Translations under genes and position numbers: made by a program
Part shown: positions 49,673 to 58,729 of the stretch, in pieces
How the letters are laid out: each line of letters opens with the position of its first letter
Position numbering within the stretch: the first letter of the stretch is position 1
Assembly: GCF_000297095.1 (NCBI RefSeq)
Contig: NZ_AEEA01000030.1
Location: 1-64,000, forward strand
Source of the DNA: Treponema primitia ZAS-1
GTDB lineage: Bacteria > Spirochaetota > Spirochaetia > Treponematales > Breznakiellaceae
Reading direction: 5' to 3'
Length of the DNA stretch: 64,000 nucleotides
The notes under the pieces: model-generated
What the model was told of the DNA's origin: nothing
Databases searched by the model: none
What the model saw: only the letters and a program-made list of their open reading frames with translations

Positions 49673-51411
49673 TATTTGACTCCCCTTGCCCAGCTTACTG
49701 AAAGCGTCTTGCTGCCTATCACATCGGTGCCGAAGTCAAAGATAAGCCGGGACACGAAGAGGGCCGTAAAGACCGATGAAAACACCCCGATGGCCAAGCT
49801 GACCGCGAAGCCCTGTATGGGGCCGGAACCAAGCTGGGAAAGGAACAGGGCAGCAATAAAGGTAGTGATATTAGAGTCCATGATGGCCCAAAAGGCTTTG
49901 TCAAAGCCCGCGTCAATCGCAGCCTTACGGCCCTTGCCAAGCCTCAATTCTTCCTTCATCCGTTCAAAGATGATCACATTGGCATCCACCGCCATACCGA
50001 TGGTAAGAATAAACCCGGCGATACTGGGCAGGGTCAGGGTGAAGTTAAAGGCGGAAAGGATACTCCCCATAAGATAGATGTTCAGGAGCTGGGCGATCAC
50101 CGCGTTTATCCCGGAACCTTTATAGAATACCAGCATAAAGACCATGACCACCACTAAGCCGCCGAGAAGGGCGAAGAGCCCTTGGCGTATGGTATCTTCC
50201 CCCAGGGAGGCCCCTATGGCCTGCTGGGTAATTACTTCAAGTTCCACCGGCAGCGCCGCAGTTCTGAGGGTTAACGCTATGGTATTCGCCTCGTCCAGAT
50301 CAAACCCCGTCAGGCGCACCTGATCCCGAATAGCAGTCTGAATGGTAGCCTGGGATTTAACCCGGTCATCCAACACGATAGCCAGGGGCTGCCCCACATT
50401 GGCGGAGGTGAGCTGATAGAATATCTCCCCACCTTCGGCGTCCAGGAGGAAGGTAACCTCCGGCTTGCCGTCCAGATTGTTCCGTTCCACCACGGCGCTT
50501 TTAATATGGTTGCCGTCCAGACCTATTTCTTTCTTGATTGCCGTATAATCCAGGGTGCCATAGGCATTCCTGTTATGCTCGTCCAGCCCATACTTGTCCT
50601 TGGAATAGACCCCCCGAATAAGCACGTCAGCAGGAACCACCGAAGGATCAATAAGGTTTCCCGCACTGTCAAAGGTAGTGGTGGGATTAGCCGCGTAGTA
50701 TTGGTTAAAGGCGGATGCCGCTTCCCGGTCCACAATGTGGAAGTTAAGGCTCCCCCTGCCCATGATGATAGAATTGATCCGCTCCGGGTCAGCGGCGCCG
50801 GGGATTTCCACATAGATCTGGTCGGCGCCCTGACGCCGTATCACCGGTTCGGTAAGGCCGAAGCGGTCAATCCGGCTGTTCAGCACTTCCAAGGCGCGGT
50901 TTACCGCATCTTCCCGGTCGGCTTCGGTCAATTCCCGGCCCAGCCTTTCCCGAAGGGCGTCCATGTCTGCCTGTAACACGATACTCAGGCCTCCGGACAA
51001 ATCCAGCCCCAATTGAACTGCACTCTTCTGGAGGTCCTTTAGTTTAAAGATATTGTCCCGGTACCGGGTCTCTATGGTATCCAGGGCTTCCTGACGGCTG
51101 ATAAAGCTGGAAAGCACCGCCCGGGCATCCCATACGGCGGTTTTTGCATCCCGATTATTTTTTTTGGCCAGGGTGGTGAGGAAAGACAGCCGTTCCGGCA
51201 CATCCCCCCCCGAACGGGCGGCGTCTACCAATGTTTGAAGGTCTGCCTGGGCCGTCTCTGAGGCATATATTTTAATCTGCTCCCGGGAACCCAGGGCCAG
51301 AGCCTGATCTTCCTTGGGTATCATAAAATACCAACGAATGGTGGGAAATAAAAAAACAAAACACACCCCAATCGTTAAAAGGATGATGAAGAACCGGTAT
51401 CGTTTACTCAT
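49672..51411 (-). CDS. secD: Protein translocase subunit SecD
   Basis: Partner of SecF in the export motor. The 579-residue protein has a first membrane helix, the GLDLSGGLSIVLQ motif, the periplasmic P1 domain with LNSRIDRFGLTEPVIRRQG and a C-terminal membrane block with GFILTIGMAVDANVIIFERMKE. Residues about 40-115 are an additional helical insertion before the GLDLSGG motif, of unknown use. YajC is encoded just upstream (19 bases). Confidence 0.95.
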   Translation of the reverse strand: MSKRYRFFIILLTIGVCFVFLFPTIRWYFMIPKEDQALALGSREQIKIYASETAQADLQTLVDAARSGGDVPERLSFLTTLAKKNNRDAKTAVWDARAVLSSFISRQEALDTIETRYRDNIFKLKDLQKSAVQLGLDLSGGLSIVLQADMDALRERLGRELTEADREDAVNRALEVLNSRIDRFGLTEPVIRRQGADQIYVEIPGAADPERINSIIMGRGSLNFHIVDREAASAFNQYYAANPTTTFDSAGNLIDPSVVPADVLIRGVYSKDKYGLDEHNRNAYGTLDYTAIKKEIGLDGNHIKSAVVERNNLDGKPEVTFLLDAEGGEIFYQLTSANVGQPLAIVLDDRVKSQATIQTAIRDQVRLTGFDLDEANTIALTLRTAALPVELEVITQQAIGASLGEDTIRQGLFALLGGLVVVMVFMLVFYKGSGINAVIAQLLNIYLMGSILSAFNFTLTLPSIAGFILTIGMAVDANVIIFERMKEELRLGKGRKAAIDAGFDKAFWAIMDSNITTFIAALFLSQLGSGPIQGFAVSLAIGVFSSVFTALFVSRLIFDFGTDVIGSKTLSVSWARGVK

Positions 51412-51430
51412 GCATCAGCTCCGAAAAAAA

Positions 51431-51826
51431 TTAGTTCTTTGTCTCTTCCGTATCGTCAGCCGGCTTATCTTCGATTTTTTCAACCGCCTTGCTCGCTTCT
51501 ACTACAGTAGCAATAGCACTGCGGGAAAACTCGATCTTGGTATTTTCGTCTACCTTGAGTACCACCGAGCTTTCTTTAACACTCTGGATAACCCCGTGAA
51601 CACCGCCGATAGTCACAATCTTATCACCCTTTTTAAGGGCGCCCAGCATTTTCTGGGTTTCTTTTTGCTTCTTGTTCTGGGGACGAATAATAAGGAAATA
51701 GAAAATTCCGATGATCAGGATAAAGGGAATGAAAGTACTGATCATGGAACCGGGGCCGCCGCCTTCGCCTCCCTGGGGGGCGCCCAGGAGCAGGGGGAAA
51801 ACAAATGAATTCATAATAGTGTACAT
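51431..51826 (-). CDS. yajC: Preprotein translocase subunit YajC
   Basis: A 131-residue single-span membrane protein associated with SecDF. After a short periplasmic N-terminus with glycines comes the helix ISTFIPFILIIGIFYFLII, followed by RPQNKKQKETQKMLGALKKGDKIVTIGGVHGVI, the family signature. The C-terminus ends in an acidic, lysine-rich tail (IEDKPADDTEETKN). First gene of yajC-secD-secF-ispH(-glpP). Confidence 0.95.
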   Translation of the reverse strand: MYTIMNSFVFPLLLGAPQGGEGGGPGSMISTFIPFILIIGIFYFLIIRPQNKKQKETQKMLGALKKGDKIVTIGGVHGVIQSVKESSVVLKVDENTKIEFSRSAIATVVEASKAVEKIEDKPADDTEETKN

Positions 51827-51899
51827 CCTTTCGTGATATAAAGCTTTTGGTAAAATACCATGCGAAGGAAGGAAGGGTCAAGGGGCGTATAAGCAAGTA

Positions 51900-52190
51900 T
51901 TAGAGGACGATGGCGCGCTTTACCTCTATGGGGAAGACACCGAAGAGACGGTCCAGGGAAGAGGATGGGGTATAGGTGGTACCCGCCGCTTTGTTGTAGA
52001 ATTCCAACACAATTTCCAGGTCTGCGGTATCCTTGGAATAGATTGCGGAGGAATAGGCGGCGCGGAAAAGGCCCTTCTCGGCCAGTTCGCGGGTCGAAAG
52101 AGAGCCGTTGCGGCGCTTAGCTTGACCGTCCACCACTGCTGCGGGGCCGTCATAACCGATGGTAAATACAAAATCTTCCCTGGAAAGCAT
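51900..52190 (-). CDS. Small conserved hypothetical, rubredoxin operon
   Basis: A 96-residue soluble protein of unknown function, starting MLSREDFVFTIGYDGPAAVVD and ending in IEVKRAIVL. It has no cysteine, signal peptide or membrane helix and is probably an alpha/beta fold. It starts 12 bases after the rubredoxin stop and is thus likely the third gene of a rubrerythrin-rubredoxin operon, which suggests a role near oxidative-stress defence (inference). Confidence 0.7.
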   Translation of the reverse strand: MLSREDFVFTIGYDGPAAVVDGQAKRRNGSLSTRELAEKGLFRAAYSSAIYSKDTADLEIVLEFYNKAAGTTYTPSSSLDRLFGVFPIEVKRAIVL

Positions 52191-52202
52191 GAAAACTCCT
52201 TC

Positions 52203-52364
52203 TTACTGGGGGGAGAAACCGTCTTTCCCGACCCCACAAGTAGGACATACCCAGTCGTCGGGGAGAGCGGCAAATTCGGTGCCAGGTTTAATGCCGTTGG
52301 CATCATCACCTTCGGTGGGATCGTAGATATATCCACAGGTATCACATACAAATTTCTGAGCCAT
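52203..52364 (-). CDS. Rubredoxin
   Basis: A 53-residue one-iron electron carrier. The two iron-binding knuckles are CDTCGYIYDP (C7, C10) and CPTCGVG (C40, C43), with the typical PDDW before the second. The ATG is preceded by GGAGGTTACC. It starts 11 bases after the rubrerythrin stop and would pass electrons to rubrerythrin for peroxide reduction in the cytoplasm. Confidence 0.95.
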   Translation of the reverse strand: MAQKFVCDTCGYIYDPTEGDDANGIKPGTEFAALPDDWVCPTCGVGKDGFSPQ

Positions 52365-52375
52365 TTGGTAACCTC

Positions 52376-52966
52376 CTACCAGTTTTTCCCTAATACTTCA
52401 AAATAATCCCGGGGATGGGCACAGGCGGGACACGCCTTGGGAGCCTCGGTTCCTTCATATATATACCCGCAGTTCAGGCAGCGCCAGGATATGCTCTTTT
52501 CCTTTTTGAAGACCGTTCCGGAATCGACGTTTTCCTTAAGCTTATGGAAACGCTTGGCGTGCTGTTTTTCCGCCACCGCGATGTTTGTAAAAATTTCGGC
52601 AATGACGTTGAAACCCTCCGCCCTGGCGATTTTGGCGAATTCGGGGTACATCTTCTTCCATTCGTGATCCTCCCCGGCGGCGGCGGCGGCAAGGTTATCG
52701 GTTGTTTTCCCGATTACCCCCGCGGGGAAGGAATATTCGATGGTTAAATCCCCCCCCTCGAGGAACTTAAAGAGCCGCTCGGCGTGTTCCTTCTCCTGCG
52801 CTGCGGTCTCGGTGAAAATATTGGAAATCTGGACAAACCCATCTTTCTTGGCAGCGCTGGCCCAGAAGGTATACCGGTTCCTCGCCTGGGACTCCCCGGC
52901 AAAGGCGATAAGCAAATTTTTTTCAGTTTTGGTTCCCTTAAGATTTGGCACTCCATACTCCTTCAT
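52376..52966 (-). CDS. Rubrerythrin
   Basis: Non-haem di-iron peroxidase that protects anaerobes from hydrogen peroxide. The 196-residue protein has the ferritin-like helical bundle with iron-binding glutamates (AFAGESQARNRYTF, TAAQEKEHAERLF, EIFTNIAVAEKQHAKRF) and a C-terminal rubredoxin-like domain (CLNCGYIYEG, CPACAHPRDYF). First gene of the operon with rubredoxin and the 96-residue protein. The 80 bases upstream are AT-rich and hold its promoter; no PerR-like operator is obvious. Confidence 0.95.
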   Translation of the reverse strand: MKEYGVPNLKGTKTEKNLLIAFAGESQARNRYTFWASAAKKDGFVQISNIFTETAAQEKEHAERLFKFLEGGDLTIEYSFPAGVIGKTTDNLAAAAAGEDHEWKKMYPEFAKIARAEGFNVIAEIFTNIAVAEKQHAKRFHKLKENVDSGTVFKKEKSISWRCLNCGYIYEGTEAPKACPACAHPRDYFEVLGKNW

Positions 52967-53045
52967 CTGAATATATACCTATATGATTAACCCTTTTCAA
53001 ATGATTTTCAAGTAAAATGGAGAAAAAATAATCATAATCTTGGTA

Positions 53046-54773
53046 TCAGTGTTCCTCAAGCTCCGCTTCGTAGCGCCTAAGCTGGAGATTATCCGGCGCC
53101 AAAGCCAGGGCTTGCTTGAGGTAGTAAACAGCCCGGCGTTCGTCTTTGCGGCGATGATAGATTTCGAACATTGCGGTAAGGGCATTGAGGTTTCGGGGAT
53201 CCTCAAAAAGACTGGAGCGGAGGTCGTTCATCACTAATTCTTCGTTGGACCGCAGACGGCTGCGGAGATAATAGTAACGGCTCTTCATAATGCCCCCGCT
53301 CAAGGAGGCTAAACGGGTTTCCAGAAGGGCGGCGGCTTCGGACTGCCGACCTAGATCGATCAGGGCGGAAATATAGGCAATGACCCCCTCTTCGTTGGAT
53401 GGGTCCGCATCGTAGAGCTCCTGGGCATAGGCGAGGGCGGCTCTCCTGTTCCCCAGGCCCCTCTCCACAGTATAGGCGAAGAGGACATCCTGGGGGGAAT
53501 GGCGTTCCGTTAAAAGCCGGTCCAGGTAGGGCTGGGCGTCTGTCCAGGCCTGACGGTGTACCGCATCCTGAAGCGCCAGGGATGTTACCTCCAAGGATGG
53601 TTCCTGGGTATTTAAGAGGCGTGTTAAGAGTTCCCGGCCTTCGGCCTGATCCTCGGAATGGGTAGACCCCATAAGGAGCTGCGCCGCATACACCAACGCC
53701 TCCTCGTCATCTTCAGAAACACGGAGCAGGGAGCGCAGATAGTTCAAAGCCCCATCTCTGTTCCGGTATCCTTCGGCCTGAACCCGGGCACGGAGAAAGA
53801 GGTAGAGCCGGTTATTAGGATTAATAATGGAATAGAGATCCAGAGGCGCCTGGGCTTGGGTGAACCGGCCTTGCTCCACCAGGAGATGGGCCTGCATCAG
53901 GATAAACTGCCCATCCCGTGGAAGCCCCGGTTCCCTGTCCCGCTGGAGAACCTCCGCTATAGCCGGTTCCGCCCGGGCCCAATCCCGGTTGTTGTAGTAG
54001 GCCAGGGCCATCTGCCGTTTAATAGAAATATTATCGGGATACATGATGACCATGGTGGAAAGCAGTTCTATTTCATCCTGGACTGCCCCCTTGAAATTCA
54101 AAAACCGGGCAAGTCCAAGCGCGGCGGGGTAGAATTCCTCGGATATACCGTAAGCCCAGGTGTACTGTTCTGCGGCCTTTTCCCACTGACCGGTCCTCTC
54201 TCGGACAAGGCCGGTAAAATAAGGCGCCAGTACCCCCTGGGGATTAAGCTCCCGGGCACGTTTCAGGTCCGGCAGGGCGTCCAGAAGCCGGTCCTCACGT
54301 CTTTCATCCAGAATCGCCAGAAAAGGGAGAACCAATTCAAGATAATCCTGAGAATTCCGCGGGGGGGAATAATAGCTTCCCCGCTCCGCCTCCTGTAGGA
54401 TCCTGGTATAACTGTGGATACGGGGCGGATCCACAGGGGGCAGGAGGACCCGCACATCAGGGTAGAGCCTTTGCAGCAGGGTTACCGATACGGCGGCCAT
54501 CACCCTGCCGTAATCCCCTTCCCGCAGGTTCCGGCTGTCGATAAGATCCAGGGCCTTGAGCAGGGAAGAGGGGAGACCGCTTTCCACCAGGGAACGAATT
54601 TCATCCGCCACCCCTCCCCCGGGGGTCCTGGATACCTGGGGAGGCTCCTCAACGGGAGCCCTAGGGATGGACAGGGGCGTTTCTGCCACCGACGCATGGC
54701 TTCCACAGGACATAAGCGCCGCAGAAAAAAGAAGCCACACCAGTGGCCGGTAAAAAAGCACCCTATTCAGCAT
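53046..54773 (-). CDS. TPR-repeat lipoprotein
   Basis: A 575-residue lipoprotein: hydrophobic stretch LVWLLFSAALMSC with cysteine 23, a proline-rich linker, then an all-helical region with at least eight TPR-like repeats (for example KAAEQYTWAYGISEEFYPAA, YYNNRDWARAEPAIAEVLQR, NALTAMFEIYHRRKDERRAV). Such proteins scaffold envelope complexes. It starts 10 bases after the stop of the membrane-protein gene upstream on the same strand. Specific role unknown. Confidence 0.82.
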   Translation of the reverse strand: MLNRVLFYRPLVWLLFSAALMSCGSHASVAETPLSIPRAPVEEPPQVSRTPGGGVADEIRSLVESGLPSSLLKALDLIDSRNLREGDYGRVMAAVSVTLLQRLYPDVRVLLPPVDPPRIHSYTRILQEAERGSYYSPPRNSQDYLELVLPFLAILDERREDRLLDALPDLKRARELNPQGVLAPYFTGLVRERTGQWEKAAEQYTWAYGISEEFYPAALGLARFLNFKGAVQDEIELLSTMVIMYPDNISIKRQMALAYYNNRDWARAEPAIAEVLQRDREPGLPRDGQFILMQAHLLVEQGRFTQAQAPLDLYSIINPNNRLYLFLRARVQAEGYRNRDGALNYLRSLLRVSEDDEEALVYAAQLLMGSTHSEDQAEGRELLTRLLNTQEPSLEVTSLALQDAVHRQAWTDAQPYLDRLLTERHSPQDVLFAYTVERGLGNRRAALAYAQELYDADPSNEEGVIAYISALIDLGRQSEAAALLETRLASLSGGIMKSRYYYLRSRLRSNEELVMNDLRSSLFEDPRNLNALTAMFEIYHRRKDERRAVYYLKQALALAPDNLQLRRYEAELEEH

Positions 54774-54783
54774 AGTCTTGCCA

Positions 54784-55338
54784 TTACGGCTTTGGAGGTC
54801 CCGAATTATTTTTTGTACCCAGGGATATGAGAACCAGGATTAGGCCTATGAGAACTACCAGGAGGGGCCACCAGCTGATTACGAAGTGTTTAAAGGAAAA
54901 GGGGGCCAGACGGAATGAAAAAACCATCAGGATACAGCCAAGGAGGACAAATACCACCGCGGGAACCACATAGCGGGTACGTATTGCCCCAAAACGGTGC
55001 CAGCCTGCGGGTAAAAGAGCAAGCCCGGCAAATATGGACAGCAGAGGCCATCCCTGGGAAAAAGAAAAGGGGATAATGCGGAGGGCGGAAAGGAAGAGGA
55101 AAAAACCTATCAGCAGAAAAAAGGTGGCAAAAAACAAATAAACGGATCGTTTATTCAATTTTATAGCAAAAAAGGCACAAAGAGCGCCGATAATGACAAA
55201 GAAGAAAGCCCTTAGTACGGAAAAACGGGTAGTACCCTCCAGGGTCCCCAATAAAAAGGCGCTCCCGAAGAACATAAGGAGGAGTCCGATGATAAAGGCA
55301 ATACGTGCGGTGATTTTGCGGACTGTTAATCGATCCAT
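54784..55338 (-). CDS. Six-helix membrane protein
   Basis: A 184-residue integral membrane protein with about six helices arranged as three hairpins, each hairpin closing with a WPLL motif or similar (FSQGWPLLSIFAGLALL, VISWWPLLVVLIGLILV). The WPLL repeat is typical of the LiaF/DUF5668 membrane module. No soluble domain follows. It is divergent from the TPR gene at 55404 and co-directional with the TPR lipoprotein gene. Confidence 0.75.
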   Translation of the reverse strand: MDRLTVRKITARIAFIIGLLLMFFGSAFLLGTLEGTTRFSVLRAFFFVIIGALCAFFAIKLNKRSVYLFFATFFLLIGFFLFLSALRIIPFSFSQGWPLLSIFAGLALLPAGWHRFGAIRTRYVVPAVVFVLLGCILMVFSFRLAPFSFKHFVISWWPLLVVLIGLILVLISLGTKNNSGPPKP

Positions 55339-55403
55339 AGTATCAAGTATAACAATACTTTGCTTTGCTTGCCAATGGGAAAACCCTATGTTAGGATCAG
55401 AGT

Positions 55404-56504
55404 GTGCGAATTAATTTTTCGCGTTTAGCGGTGCTGCCCCGCCTATGGCGATTTTTCTTTGTGTTTCTTTTGCTTGGCACCCTGATGGTATGCGCCACCG
55501 GAGACTCCCGGAATATTAATGGGGGCGTGGATCCTTATTACCTCACCGGGACCAAGGAGCAGCAGGAAGTATTTCTGGATCTCTTCAGCCTATTGGCCAG
55601 GGAAGCCCAGAGCGGGGAGGAACAGTTTTCGGTGGTTAGGGAAATTGCCAATGAGTATGCCCAATTGAAGGAATACGGCCGTTTGATCAACTTTCTTACC
55701 TCCTGGACCTATACCCACCCGGAAGATCCCTACTCCGCCTATTACCTGCTCATGACCGCTTATGCCTATACCCAGCAGGAAGCCTACGCCATGTCGGCCC
55801 TGTACTTTGATCTGATCGTTAAAAATTATCCCGACCTAACCCTCCGGGGCGAATCGATCCACCTCATCTGCCTTAACCAGCTGATCACCCTTACGGATAA
55901 TCCGGAACAGCGGGTCTGGTACTACCAGGAGCTGATTTCCCGGTTTCCCGATAAGATCGATCCGGGGCTTACCTACTTTATGCTGGGCCAGGCCTATGAA
56001 CGGATCGGCGAGTGGAACAGGGCTATCCAGGCCTACACGCAGTTCCTGCCATACTATGGAACCGTAATCCCGGGCTTCCCCGAGGCGGACAATTATGCCA
56101 AGCATCTGGTGGACTTTAACAATTCCCGTAAAGATTGGACCTTTGAAAACCTCAACTCCCTCCTAAGCGCGGTCCGCAGCGCCCTGGACAACGGGAGCAG
56201 CTGGCAGCTGCGGCGCTATCAGGCCAAGGTCAATTTCTTTGCCCGGTCCTGGGGACAGGAAGACCGGGATAATTCGGGGATGGCGGAATTCAACCTTTCG
56301 GATTTTATGATGAGCAACCAGATCCGTTACGCCGCGGAGCTGGATACCAATTCTAACGCAAACGAGGCCTACCTCCGTACCTGGGGCTGGTCCCAGTATA
56401 TTTCCACCTGGTACCTCTATTTCCGAAAGATCAACTTTCCCTCGGACCCGGAAATTCACGGACGATGGGAATGGGCGGGGATCTACTACGGAGAAAAATT
56501 CTGA
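55404..56504 (+). CDS. TPR-like lipoprotein
   Basis: A 366-residue protein with an N-terminal membrane stretch ending in a lipobox-like TLMVC (cysteine about residue 31), followed by helical repeats of TPR type (AYAYTQQEAYAMSALYFDL, LGQAYERIGEWNRAIQAY) up to residue 230 and a C-terminal part that looks non-repetitive with many aromatic residues (WGWSQYISTWYLYFRKI). The start is GTG with AGGA upstream. The lytic transglycosylase gene begins inside its last 40 bases, so the two are coupled and probably act together in the envelope. Confidence 0.8.
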   Translation: MRINFSRLAVLPRLWRFFFVFLLLGTLMVCATGDSRNINGGVDPYYLTGTKEQQEVFLDLFSLLAREAQSGEEQFSVVREIANEYAQLKEYGRLINFLTSWTYTHPEDPYSAYYLLMTAYAYTQQEAYAMSALYFDLIVKNYPDLTLRGESIHLICLNQLITLTDNPEQRVWYYQELISRFPDKIDPGLTYFMLGQAYERIGEWNRAIQAYTQFLPYYGTVIPGFPEADNYAKHLVDFNNSRKDWTFENLNSLLSAVRSALDNGSSWQLRRYQAKVNFFARSWGQEDRDNSGMAEFNLSDFMMSNQIRYAAELDTNSNANEAYLRTWGWSQYISTWYLYFRKINFPSDPEIHGRWEWAGIYYGEKF

Positions 56505-57823
56505 CCCGCCCTGTGATCCGTGGTTATTCCTTGGCGCTGATCCTGATGGCTGCGGTACAGCTTGGGGCGGAAACCCCGGAGTTTGAAGTCCCATCCCGGT
56601 CCCAGCGGCAGGTCCGCAGCGCCAAGCCGGAGCGGTTTATCCGCCAAACCCACGGCGGTCAATCAAGTGAGAAGCTCCCATCCTCCATACCGGGGCTGGA
56701 TAATCCCCTGACCCAGCGGTATATACAACAATACTCCGCAAGCGGCGGCCTGGCCTGGCTAAGGGCAGTGATGGACCGGGGCGGGCCCTATATGGGTTTC
56801 ATACTTCGGGAAGTACGGGAGCGAAACCTGCCCCCGGAACTGGCCTACCTGCCGGTAATCGAATCGGGCTTCCTGGCCACCGCGATAAGCCGCTCCGGGG
56901 CTGCCGGGCTCTGGCAGTTCATGCGGAACAGCATAGGTGGCTACGGCATGGGGATCACCGACTATGCGGATGAGCGGATGGACTTCTGGAAGTCCACCCA
57001 GGGGGCCCTGAAAAAGCTGGAGGACAATTACAAACAGCTGGGAGACTGGCCCCTGGCTTTGGCGGCATACAATGCGGGAATGGGCGGGGTCAACCGTCTG
57101 ATACAGCAAACCGGCGTCCGGGACTACTGGACCCTGGCGGAACGGCGGCTTCTGAAAACCGAAACCATCCACTATGTTCCCAAACTATTGGCGGTCTCCT
57201 ATATTTTGTCCAACCCCCGGCAATTCGGCTTTTCTCCGCCCTGGCCGGAGGATCCCCAGTGGACCAGGGTTAGTCTGGACCGTTCGATAGACCTGGAACT
57301 GTTGGCGGAATACGCCGGGATAGACCGGGATATGCTTAAAAAAGGAAACCCGGAACTCCGGTATACCATAACCCCGCCGGTAAAGGGCTACCAGCTCAAG
57401 GTACCCCAGGCGGATGCCCCGGCGGTACTTGCGGCGCTGGAACGGGAGGATCTATCCCTGATCCGCTACTATTTCCATACCATAGGCTACGGGGATACTA
57501 TCTCCGCCCTGGCCCAGCATTACCGCCTGAGTGTGGACCAGATCCTGGCCGCCAATCCCGGTACGGAGGCGCGGTTTCTCCAAATCGGCAGGAAACTCCG
57601 CATTCCCGCCATTACCAACGCCGGCCCTTATCAGCGGCAGCCTGCGGGGGAAAGCGGGAATCTTGTTTTTGAGGGGACCCACCTGGTTAAGCGGGGAGAA
57701 ACTCTCTGGTCCATCGCCCTGGCCTACGAAGTGGACCCCCAGGTTTTGGCGGATGTCAACAACATGGGCTTAAATGATGTACTGCGTGAGGGAAGAATCC
57801 TGAAAACGCCGATACTTAAATAG
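56465..57823 (+). CDS. MltD-like lytic transglycosylase with two LysM
   Basis: A 452-residue peptidoglycan-cleaving enzyme. A signal peptide follows a short N-terminus (GYSLALILMAAVQLGAE), then the family 1 SLT domain with ELAYLPVIESGF (catalytic Glu 133), GAAGLWQFM and PLALAAYNAGMGG, and two LysM domains at about 339-385 and 404-447 that bind glycan. The exact start is uncertain: no candidate has a strong ribosome site, and a GTG at 56513 would also leave the signal peptide intact. It overlaps the TPR gene upstream and is followed nine bases later by another exported protein. Confidence 0.88.
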   Translation: MGMGGDLLRRKILTRPVIRGYSLALILMAAVQLGAETPEFEVPSRSQRQVRSAKPERFIRQTHGGQSSEKLPSSIPGLDNPLTQRYIQQYSASGGLAWLRAVMDRGGPYMGFILREVRERNLPPELAYLPVIESGFLATAISRSGAAGLWQFMRNSIGGYGMGITDYADERMDFWKSTQGALKKLEDNYKQLGDWPLALAAYNAGMGGVNRLIQQTGVRDYWTLAERRLLKTETIHYVPKLLAVSYILSNPRQFGFSPPWPEDPQWTRVSLDRSIDLELLAEYAGIDRDMLKKGNPELRYTITPPVKGYQLKVPQADAPAVLAALEREDLSLIRYYFHTIGYGDTISALAQHYRLSVDQILAANPGTEARFLQIGRKLRIPAITNAGPYQRQPAGESGNLVFEGTHLVKRGETLWSIALAYEVDPQVLADVNNMGLNDVLREGRILKTPILK

Positions 57824-57832
57824 AGGTTTGGG

Positions 57833-58720
57833 TTGAAGAAAAGAATTTTCTTTTCACTATTGATATGCGTCTCATTGGCGGCTTACGGACAGGATTTGGG
57901 TATTGTGGGGGCGGTGGAATGGGAGACCATGGAGATTACCGCTTCCGTAGCCCTGAATTTAAGTTCCGCGGGGATACGGCTGCCCACCGGAAGAGCCCAG
58001 GCGGAGGAGCTGCTCTCCACCGAATATCCCCGGCTGGTAAGGCCCTCCATTTTGTCTATCCCGGTGGATTCCTCCAGTACCGTGGGGGATCTGATTGACC
58101 GGGGAGAATTTACCCTTCAGAATGTGGGGAACATCGCCCTTGGCGCCCGCAGGATTCCCCCGGCGCTTTCCACAGACATGGCTTCCCTTACCGCTTCCTA
58201 TACCATAGATCTAAGGCGCATCGGGGCGGCGCTTATCCGGCACAGCCGCCCTATGGATATCATCCGTCCCCTGCGGCCCATACCCGCCGCGTCCTACACG
58301 GGGATCATCATCCTGGCAGGGGAAACCCTGCCCATACGGGGCCGGAACGCCGAGAGCCTGGTACTCCCCTGCTTGTTTCCGAAGATCTGGGATACGGACA
58401 TGAACCTGATATACGAACGGAACATGATGAACACCGATACTGCGCAGAACACCAGTATGGTCCGCTACGTAACGGAGTCCGGGGTCTTCCGCCCCACCCC
58501 CTCGGGACTCAGCCCGGAACTCACCGCCCTGGTGGGGAACAACCCCCTGCGTATCATAGCCCGGGGCGTATACGGCATACGCCCAACGGATCCCATTATC
58601 GACCGGGAGGATGCGCTTATCATCCTTTCCTCGGATGAAAACCTCCGGCTCCTGCGTGAAGGCCGGGTCGCCCTTATGCTAAACCAAGGTGTCCTGAGGA
58701 ATCCGCTGGCGCAGGAATAG
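57833..58720 (+). CDS. Exported conserved hypothetical protein
   Basis: A 295-residue exported protein starting with TTG and a signal peptide (IFFSLLICVSLAAYGQ). The mature part begins EWETMEITASVALNL and contains a long beta-rich domain with IIILAGETLPIRGRN and a C-terminal DALIILSSDENLRLL stretch. It resembles the LPP20/FlgO-like spirochaetal envelope proteins in pattern only; I cannot assign a function. Third gene of the TPR-transglycosylase operon, convergent with the HisD-family gene. Confidence 0.72.
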   Translation: MKKRIFFSLLICVSLAAYGQDLGIVGAVEWETMEITASVALNLSSAGIRLPTGRAQAEELLSTEYPRLVRPSILSIPVDSSSTVGDLIDRGEFTLQNVGNIALGARRIPPALSTDMASLTASYTIDLRRIGAALIRHSRPMDIIRPLRPIPAASYTGIIILAGETLPIRGRNAESLVLPCLFPKIWDTDMNLIYERNMMNTDTAQNTSMVRYVTESGVFRPTPSGLSPELTALVGNNPLRIIARGVYGIRPTDPIIDREDALIILSSDENLRLLREGRVALMLNQGVLRNPLAQE

Positions 58721-58729
58721 GCAACACCG

